DNA of 64,000 bases, from assembly GCA_030549175.1 (NCBI GenBank), contig JAUKUA010000004.1, forward strand, positions 3,534,001 to 3,598,000. Reading direction: 5' to 3'. Of this stretch, positions 56,853 to 64,000 are shown piece by piece. The first letter of the stretch is position 1. Each line of letters begins with the position of its first letter. The translations under genes and the position numbers were made by a program. The stretch comes from Lasiosphaeris hirsuta (Eukaryota > Ascomycota > Sordariomycetes > Sordariales > Lasiosphaeriaceae). The notes below the pieces were generated by a model. The model was not told where the DNA came from. It did no database searches and saw only the letters and a program-made list of their open reading frames with translations.

Positions 56853-59799
56853 TTACAGCTTGTCGTAGTACTGAAAGAAAACTGTTAGTAAACCATCCCG
56901 GGCTGAAAGGGGGGAAGGGGCTGTATTTGCTTACGTTGTCGACACCGGGAACCTCAGTCTTGAGGCCCTTGCGCTTGCGCATCTCCAGGACAACCTGGCC
57001 AACCTTGGAGGTAGGGTCCAGAGGGTCGCCGCCGGGGAGGAGTTGCCAATGGTCGAAGACAGACTGGGGGAAGGCCTGGCCACCAGTTCCCTGGCGAAGA
57101 TCGGCGTTGAAGCCGAAAGACTCCATAATGGGAAGGTAAGCCTTGATAGTGAAAAGAGGTGTGCCGGGGCGCTGCTCTTCGCCGAAGACGTGACCTCTCC
57201 GACGGGTAAGGACACCATAGACACCACCCATGGCAGACTCGGGGACCTGGATCTCGACTAGGAAGACGGGCTCGAGAAGGGCAGGCTCAGCCAGCAGAGT
57301 AGCGGCGTATAGCACACGACGAGCAGTAGGAATGAGCTGGCCACCACCGCGATGAATGGCATCAGCGTGGAGGGTAACATCCATGATGTTGAAGCGGACA
57401 GAGCGCATGGGCTCCTCACCGATGGGGCCCTCACGGGTGGCCCACTGGAAGCCGGAAACGACGGAATCCTTGATTTCGCTAAGATACTGGACGGCCTTGG
57501 TCTGGTCAACGAGCAAGTTGGCACCGTTGGTGTCGGGGCCGAACGCCCAGATCTTGCGGGCATCGGTGACATCCCAGCCGAACTCATCAGCCATGAGACG
57601 GGCACGGGTCTTGATATCGTCACGGGGGCCAATCTTGCCACCCTCGATGGCCTTGGCAAGCTCCTCATCCAACGGCTCAGCAATCATATACAGACGGTTG
57701 TGCTTGTTGGGGGACTTGGACAGGGCGGTGATGCTGGACTTCGCGCCAACAGTCTCGCGATACTGGACGACGGGGTCGGAGATGATGAGGGGAACACCGG
57801 CGTGATCGTTCTCGAGATCGTTCAGGCAAATCTCGAGATGAAGCTCACCAGCACCGGCGACGACGTGCTCACCAGAATCGTTGGTCAAGACCAACACGCA
57901 AGGGTCGGACTTAGACAGACGCTTGAGACCTTCGACAAGCTTGGGGAGATCCTGGGCGTTCTTGACCTTTACTGAGCGCTGGACGACGGGGGACACGGAG
58001 AACTTCATGACCTTCAGATTGTGCGCAGTGTCGCTAGTGGTGAGGGTACCAGACTTGAGCAGGAATTGATCGATACCAACCAGACCAACAATGTTTCCGG
58101 AGGGCACATCCTCGATGGGCTCGACCTTGCCGCCCATCATGAGAACAGTGCGCTGAACGGCCTTGATGAAGAGATCCTCCTTCTTGCCAGGGGTGTAGTT
58201 GGGGCCCTGGATGCGGACCTTGAGACCGGAGCGGACGGTACCGGCGAAGACACGACCGAAAGCGAAGAAACGACCCTTGTCGACAGTCGGAACCATCTTG
58301 GAGACGTAAAGCATCAGGGGACCCTTGGGGTCGCAGTCGCGGATGGCAATGGCAGCCTCATCATCGAGAGGACCCTCGTACAGGGTCTCGACACGGTATC
58401 TCTGGGCGGTGACGGGCGAAGGAAGGTGAAGAATCATCATCTCCAGCAGGCAGTCAGCAGCGGGCAGGAAAGTCCGCATGACGGCCTTGAGGAGCTGCTT
58501 GCCCTCCTTCTCGCGGTCCTCGGGGGTAAGCTTGAGGTTGAGCTTCTCGAGGAGGCTGGTAACCTCGTCCTTCTTGAAGTTCATGACGGCGGCGAAGATC
58601 TTGAAGATGGGGTCTAGAATGAACATGTTGAAGGCACGCTCGAGCTGCTGACCCTCGTGTGTGCCGGTCTTGGTCCACTTCTTGGTCTTTGGGTTGAAGT
58701 AGTTGTCTCCCTTCACTATAATCAGCTCTGATCAAACCAAGTTAGACGAATCGAGACCACTTACCCAGAGGCGGTCCATCATCTTGTTTCGGTCAACACC
58801 AAACTTCTTGGCGTAACGGATAGCAAACTGGCGGATGGTGAACGCCCAGCCGTGGAGGCCAGAGCCGAAAGCGACGGTACCCTTCTCGGGGTAGACTTGG
58901 ATGTCACCGATGGTGGCATCGAGGTAGGTGGAGATGACGACGTTGACGGACTCAATGGTACGCGAGAAAGACTGGTACAAGTCCTCCTTGGAGACTTGGA
59001 GTTCAAGAAGAGCACGATCGACCTTGTTGATGATGATAACAGGCTTGATGCGCTCACCGAGGGCCTGGCGGAGCACAGTCTCGGTCTGGACGCACACACC
59101 CTCGACGGTATCGACGACCACGAGAGCACCATCGGTGACACGGAGAGCGGCGGTGACCTCGGAAGAGAAATCAACATGACCGGGCGAGTCGATAAGGTTG
59201 ATCAAGAAATCCTTGCCTAATACCTCGAAATTAGCCTCCAATTATTCATGACGTAAAAAGGGTATAATTTACCGTTGGACTTCTGGCCGACAATATCCTT
59301 GAGATCGTCCTCGTCGGGGAGGGTACCGTACAGGGAGATGGCGGTAGACTTGATGGTGATACCACGCTCCTGCTCGTCCGCACGGGTATCCGTCGCTCTG
59401 GCGTCACCCGCCTTTCCGGCCGAGATGATTCCGGCTTTCGCGAGGAGAGAGTCGGTGAGGGTGGATTTTCCGTGATCGACGTGGGCAATGACGGACATGT
59501 TGCGCACATTCGTGGGCTTGCCTAGAGGCGGGTCAGAACTCCATCGTGACAAGTGATGGGCGGCGGCGGCGGCGACGTCCGGGTTCCTCTCAGCGACTTA
59601 CCCATCAGGACGCGGATCTCGTCCACCGTGAAGCTATAGAGGAGGTATGGTCAGCATCATGATCTGTCGGAGCCATCATCGTCTTAAGTCCGGGCGGGGT
59701 ACCGAGGCGACAGCTCGGAGAGATACCGCAAGGGAAGAATAAGACATATTCATGATGAAGACGGCGACAGGACGTAGCTAGTGCAACTTACTTGACCAT
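56853..59799 (-). CDS. EFT1: Translation elongation factor 2
   Basis: eEF2 is the GTPase that moves peptidyl-tRNA and mRNA through the ribosome after each peptide bond. Six coding exons (59799-59792, 59633-59602, 59521-59273, 59216-58765, 58710-56935, 56870-56853) give exactly 844 residues, the length I expect for filamentous fungi. The P-loop is AHVDHGKST (residues 26-34), with the switch region [40 protein letters not shown] and [11 protein letters not shown]. The diphthamide site is [11 protein letters not shown], with the modified His at about residue 700. The C-terminus is YYDKL. Exon 1 codes only 8 nt (ATG GTC AA) and exon 6 only 18 nt. Exon 5 must use the acceptor ...GTGAAG|GGAGAC: the nearer TATAG would give TGA at once, and only the chosen site restores [14 protein letters not shown]. 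Yeast names the duplicate genes EFT1/EFT2. Confidence 0.96.
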
Positions 59800-61225
59800 C
59801 TTGGCGGTATTGAGCACGAACTGCTAGAAACGGTTCGTTGGGTGATGAGTGGAAGTGGTGATGCCTCTGCAGGGCGAAGAGATTTTTTTTCCTTGGTGGA
59901 TGGGAGGTGGGCGAACGGTCCGGCAGCTGACAAAACAGGTCGGGGTCCTCCTTGGCGATTAGCTGGTTATCTGGCCGCAGACCGGATAACGAGATAGCCT
60001 GTGGATAACGGGGTGAAGAGGGCGGCAAAGACGTGTGGAATCTACAACAGCCTGCTCCGTCGCCTTTATTGCGGTGGGAGGGGAGAGAAAAGTGCAAACG
60101 GCGCTGGGGACAAAGGAGGGGTAAATGCACATGGTGGGGCAGCTTGATATCGATTTCGTGCCCCTCCATTGGCCCTGGTCAAAGTTGTGCGCCGGCCGGC
60201 TGATGCGACTGCGATGAGGGGAGGGTCAAGCCCTGTTTTGCCCCTCCTCGCTTCGACAGGCGCAACAGGCATTGGGGCCTGAGAGAGTTTGGCTTTTTGG
60301 CGTGACTGCAGGGCTCAAAATTTTGGCTTTCCAATTTGAATGTTTTATCTCATCTTAACTTTCACAGTGCCGCGTGCGTTGCTTGCTCGTTCGAGCTCAG
60401 CACCCTTCTGAATCAGTTGAGCTCTGGGTTCTGGCGAGGTCTTGGAGCTCGGGCCGCCCCCATTCAAATCGCAGGGATGCGAGGCATAGTACGTCACAGA
60501 TTGGACCTCATCTGCAAGTAAGAGACGTACTCCACAAAAATACGCCGAGAACTTATTCCACAGGGTGTCTCGTTTCCGTCTGGAAGGTCTGGAAGCGGGA
60601 ATGCGGCTGTTTTTCAATAACAACTCACACTCGGATGACTTTGGGAGCTTCCTCGAGACTTGGTCAAGAGCTATGAGGTGAGCTATGAAGTGGAGGACTG
60701 TAGGGCTGGAAGCTTGATTGATCTACCCATGCAAAATTGTGGAGAACTCGACAAATGAAATATCTTACTATTAGGCGTGGCACACCATCGCCATGGTTGA
60801 CAACCCGATGGCTTGCAACTCAGTCGCTGTTAGGATAGAAGATATTCAATGGGTTCACTGGTTTTACGACGACAAAGTATACGTAAAACCATGAGTTCTT
60901 GCATCGTTAGCTGCGATGTGTAGTACCTGCAATACCCCCTGTTGCCGTACGCAGCCTTACCCGAGGCCGAGAGCTCGACCCTTTCCACTCGGTCAGGGGC
61001 ACGTAAACATAAATTATGTCCTCCAATTCTCTTTGTCCCAATATTAAGTCAGCGCATATAGGTTCCACATATGGTACTGCGAGAAGAAGGAAGCTGTAAA
61101 TAAAAATGCCGTCTCAACTCCCGTGCAATGCGTGCATAACCCATGATGAGTATTTCCTCCAGCTTGGGTATCTAATGGCCGGCTCAAGTTTTCTTCACAG
61201 TACCAAACAGTAACGGCGATTCGCG
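59800..61225. promoter_or_regulatory. EF2 promoter side and 3' flank of the Ost-alpha-like gene
   Basis: A 1426 bp region on which EF2 transcription begins (left) and the Ost-alpha-like gene ends (right). C/T-rich stretches between 60050 and 60300 are typical of highly expressed fungal genes, but no TATA box is clear. No gene is supported. Confidence 0.5.
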
Positions 61226-63261
61226 CTACCTCCCCCACACATTCTGGAACTCTTCTGCACTCCCAATGCCGCTGTATGGGATGCTTCGAGTCTCTCGCTC
61301 CTCGGGCTCCTCGGGCTCGCCATCTCTTTCCCATTGAGCCGCCTCTTCTCTTACCGGGCTTTCGTCGCTCTCGTTTGTCTGACCTGGACTTAGTTGCCCC
61401 CCACCTTGTGATGTCTTTTGCGGCTTGTGTGGGCCGCTGTCAGTATCGACTTTGAAATCATCCTCCGTAAGCTTTGTGCTGGTCCCTACCATGGGCCCAT
61501 ATGCGATTTCGAGGGGGTCCTTCCCATGGCTTTGCGTCGAGCTGGAAGCCTTCGTAGCCCGCTCCTTCTTCTTCCCTTTCCTGTCATTTACTCCAGCTTG
61601 GGGACCCTCTGGTGCCCGTTTTCTTCGCCTGTCCATCGGCGCATCTGGATTAAGGGAGGGGGCGGAACTTGACGATGATTGGTTGTAAAAGCTTCCAGTG
61701 GGCGTGTGCTGGTATATGCTGGGATGCGGCGACAGATATCGCTCGCTCGCTGGCTCGTTCGCCGTAATGACGGGGTACTTGGAGGCCAGCGTTAGTCAAC
61801 CAGGTCTGGACGGGTGCACTCCGGTAATAACTCACATTCCAGTCTCCAAACTCCAGCTTCCTGGCGTTCTCGTAAAGCAGCTCCTCATCGGGGTCGAGTA
61901 TGAGCTCATCAAGTGCATTGATGTGTGGGGAGAGGGAGTCGCTTCTCCTACTCGGACCAGCATTTCCGCCATTTAAGAGAGGCGTTGCCTGATTAATCTC
62001 GTCGGGCCTTGGAATCCAGTACTTTGCCTTGCCTCCCCGCTCATATCTCATACCTTCCTTCAGACGCGCGAGTCTTGAACGAGATGATTCATGTGCCATG
62101 ATTTTGTCACCAGAGTCAAATATGCGGTAGCCATACTTGTCGCCCGAAAAGGTCTCCTTGGAGTCTTGGATGAGGTCGCGAATGCCAAAGGCGTCTCTTG
62201 CAGCGTACCACACAGGCATTCTCGCCGAAGCGATCCTGTTGTCGGCAAAATCGTGCCACGAAAAGGCATACCAGTGGGCGATAGCAAACGCCGGCATCTC
62301 GATGCAGATCAGAAAGTCCTGAATGGCGGCGGCGAGGTTATCTGGGGTGTACCCTTCAACCTGGTCGGGGATCGCCCCGAGCCACACCAAGATCGATAGC
62401 AGGAAGCCTTGCCAGTATGAGGCGAAGATAATGAGTTTGATGCAAAGGAACTTGGGCACTGGTCGGAAAGGAATCAGGTCGTTGTGCATGCACATCCAGA
62501 ATAAACCGAGTGAGTATAAGCTGATGGTGACGCTGAGATTGTAGATGATGCCGCTCCAAAGGTAACCTGAGTCCAAGCCAATATATCCCTCCTTGTACGT
62601 GCCAGTCGCCTTCATTATTACAGCTGCCAGCGCCAGCATTGGCTTCAGCCATGCATATTGCAAGATGCCGCGCTTTATGGCGAGGAAGGTATGGGGATCG
62701 GATATATCAACGCGGGGGAGGACGTGGTTGAGTGGCCACACGTGGTCCATAGGCTCTCGGCCATGCGTCATGATAATGAGAGCTCGCTCGCCGCTGAGGT
62801 AGTTGATCAACAGTTGGAAGAAGGTATAGATTGTGAAGGCCTCGTAAATATCTCTAATGGGATCAAGGAAGGCAGCTGCGGTCAAGGATACCATGCTAAC
62901 CCAGGACGAAATTGAGTATATTGGGACCCTAGAGGCTGTTGAGCAAAGGCGGGAGACAACGGGCAGGCATAGGGGCATACATCAGGAGGATCCGCACTAC
63001 ATATCGCTGCAGAAGCGGTTTCCGGTAATTCTTGCTGCGTTGGACCGTTAGTAGCCAGCGATATCATGATCGGGGGAGGGAATTCTAACGTTTGCAGCCA
63101 TATTGACCTGTCCAATACACATGTCAGCACAACCTAAAATTGCAGAGGCAAAGCAACAGTGAAGGTGCTTACACCATGGACATCAAGGTCGCGATGAGGG
63201 ACGCGACACCCGCGATCACGGTTGTCGTGGCAGCGAACTTCTGGCCTGTGCCTCCTGCCAT
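61226..63261 (-). CDS. Organic solute transporter alpha / TMEM184-type membrane protein (DUF300)
   Basis: A predicted seven-helix membrane protein of the Ost-alpha family, members of which carry steroid or bile conjugates in animals; fungal roles are unclear. Five exons (63261-63173, 63107-63090, 63034-62981, 62928-61836, 61777-61226) sum exactly to 601 residues. They read MAGGTGQKFAATTTVIAGVA then SLIATLMSMV|SIWLQT|KNYRKPLLQRYVVRILLM|VPIYSISSWVS, rebuilding the family N-terminus. Later hydrophobic segments include IYTFFQLLINYLSGERALII, KPMLALAAVIMKATG, LSVTISLYSLGLFWMCM and LIIFASYWQGFLLSILVWLG; family signature residues lie in HGREPMDHVWPLNHVLPR. The C-terminal third is cytosolic-looking, charged and Ser/Pro-rich. 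Exon 2 is only 18 nt. The topology and family are well supported; substrate and membrane are not. Confidence 0.88.
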
Positions 63262-64000
63262 TTCGATGACTGTCTCCGCGCAGCGGAAGCTGGTATCGAG
63301 TGGTCTAGAGTGGCCTAAGAGAGAACCGTCAGACTAGAGCATATTTGGTAGATATGGGAGGAAAGCGATTGTGGAGGGCTATCAAAGGACCCGACGACGC
63401 TTGAAATGAAGCTCTGGCCGCGCTTAGTTGACGATGACGACGTGACCTTGATTGGCAAACACAAGTGCTTGGGCCTGGGGCATCTTCCCCAGGTACCTCG
63501 GTACGTACCTTACCTTACTTTGTTACTTTGGAGGCCGAGAAGCTAGCGGCTAGGCCATTCCATTTTCAATCGCGCCTTCCACCCGTGCATGCGTTACGTA
63601 AGGGATCACACCTGGCCCACTTGCCCGACCGACTTTGTGCAAACGACGTTGGTATGAAGTACCGGTGGAATAATTTTGATGCGCCACCCGGATCTGGGCT
63701 GTTCCATCCATTAGGTCTCGACGGGGAAGGCCAAGGAATTCCCCCTGGGTTGTATCCACATCGCGGGGTTAGAGCTGCAGGTGCACGGCCTTTTGAGACG
63801 CGGTGGAGAGTGACGCGGTGGCAGCTGCTCTTCAAGCTTCCTGAAATTCCGCTCTTCTAGGTGGAAGGCACTTTCTTGCTTCATCATTTTAGGAAGACTA
63901 AGCCTGCGCAGCCTGAATCTCCCCTGTGGCCATCTACCATTCACACATTGAGCATCGCGTTCGGAAGAGAACTATAAACCGGGCTCCTTGTTGTTTCCAA
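63262..64000. promoter_or_regulatory. Promoter side of the Ost-alpha-like gene, to the window edge
   Basis: This upstream sequence belongs to the minus-strand Ost-alpha-like gene. Around 63485-63530 a GGTACCT/ACCTTAC-type repeat gives a small self-complementary patch. No second gene is seen before the window ends. Confidence 0.45.

Noticed and set aside
1..64000. A previously undescribed gene cluster or defence system
   Set aside because: Neighbouring genes belong to unrelated housekeeping families in mixed orientation, with no recurring accessory genes, CRISPR-like arrays or cluster-type enzymes.

Overview
The window is nuclear DNA of a filamentous ascomycete, most likely a Sordariomycete and probably near the Sordariales. 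Evidence: almost every gene carries short introns (about 50-160 nt) with GT...CTAAC/CTGAC-like branch...AG signals; the proteins best match my recollection of Neurospora/Chaetomium-type proteins; and repeats carry C-to-T / G-to-A changes typical of repeat-induced point mutation (RIP). Species cannot be told from the sequence. No bacterial, viral, CRISPR or secondary-metabolite cluster is present.

Layout, left to right: SRP68 (-, cut by the left edge); a 1268-residue mitochondrial-type PPR protein (+); an Atos/chromosome-segregation-domain protein (-); the rRNA-processing factor FYV7 (+); a two-LIM RhoGAP of the Rga1/Rga2 type (-); a 4.9 kb gap; the CLASP microtubule protein STU1 (-); a basic-secretory-protein-like zinc metallopeptidase (+); a single-TM fungal protein of unknown role (-); two gene-poor stretches (27.5-30.7 and 31.0-35.2 kb) around one 71-residue gene; the NAD-isocitrate dehydrogenase subunit IDH2 (-) sharing a 574 bp promoter with exocyst SEC5 (+); a BED-like/Zn2Cys6 transcription factor (-); a ROG1-like serine esterase (+); a 2 kb gap with a mutated tRNA and a MITE; methylenetetrahydrofolate reductase MET13 (+); an RBM26/27 (Rmn1)-type RNA-binding protein (-); elongation factor 2 (-); and an Ost-alpha/TMEM184-type membrane protein (-).

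The genes are mostly independent housekeeping genes arranged in divergent and convergent pairs, not an operon or pathway cluster. Themes are cell polarity and secretion (RhoGAP, SEC5, SRP68), spindle function (STU1), RNA and translation (FYV7, Rmn1-like, EF2, PPR) and central metabolism (IDH2, MET13).

Exon-intron structures were rebuilt by hand from splice signals and reading-frame continuity; most multi-exon models close exactly in frame. Two do not: the LIM-RhoGAP and the Zn2Cys6 gene. Each is one base short, and in each the break falls at a C5 run, which points to homopolymer errors or real frameshifts. Other observations: two TA-flanked 233/260 bp MITEs with matching terminal inverted repeats, a RIP-like alanine tRNA pseudogene, a duplicated tail motif in the PPR protein, very small coding exons, and several G-quadruplex-capable tracts. 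I found no convincing previously undescribed multi-gene system.
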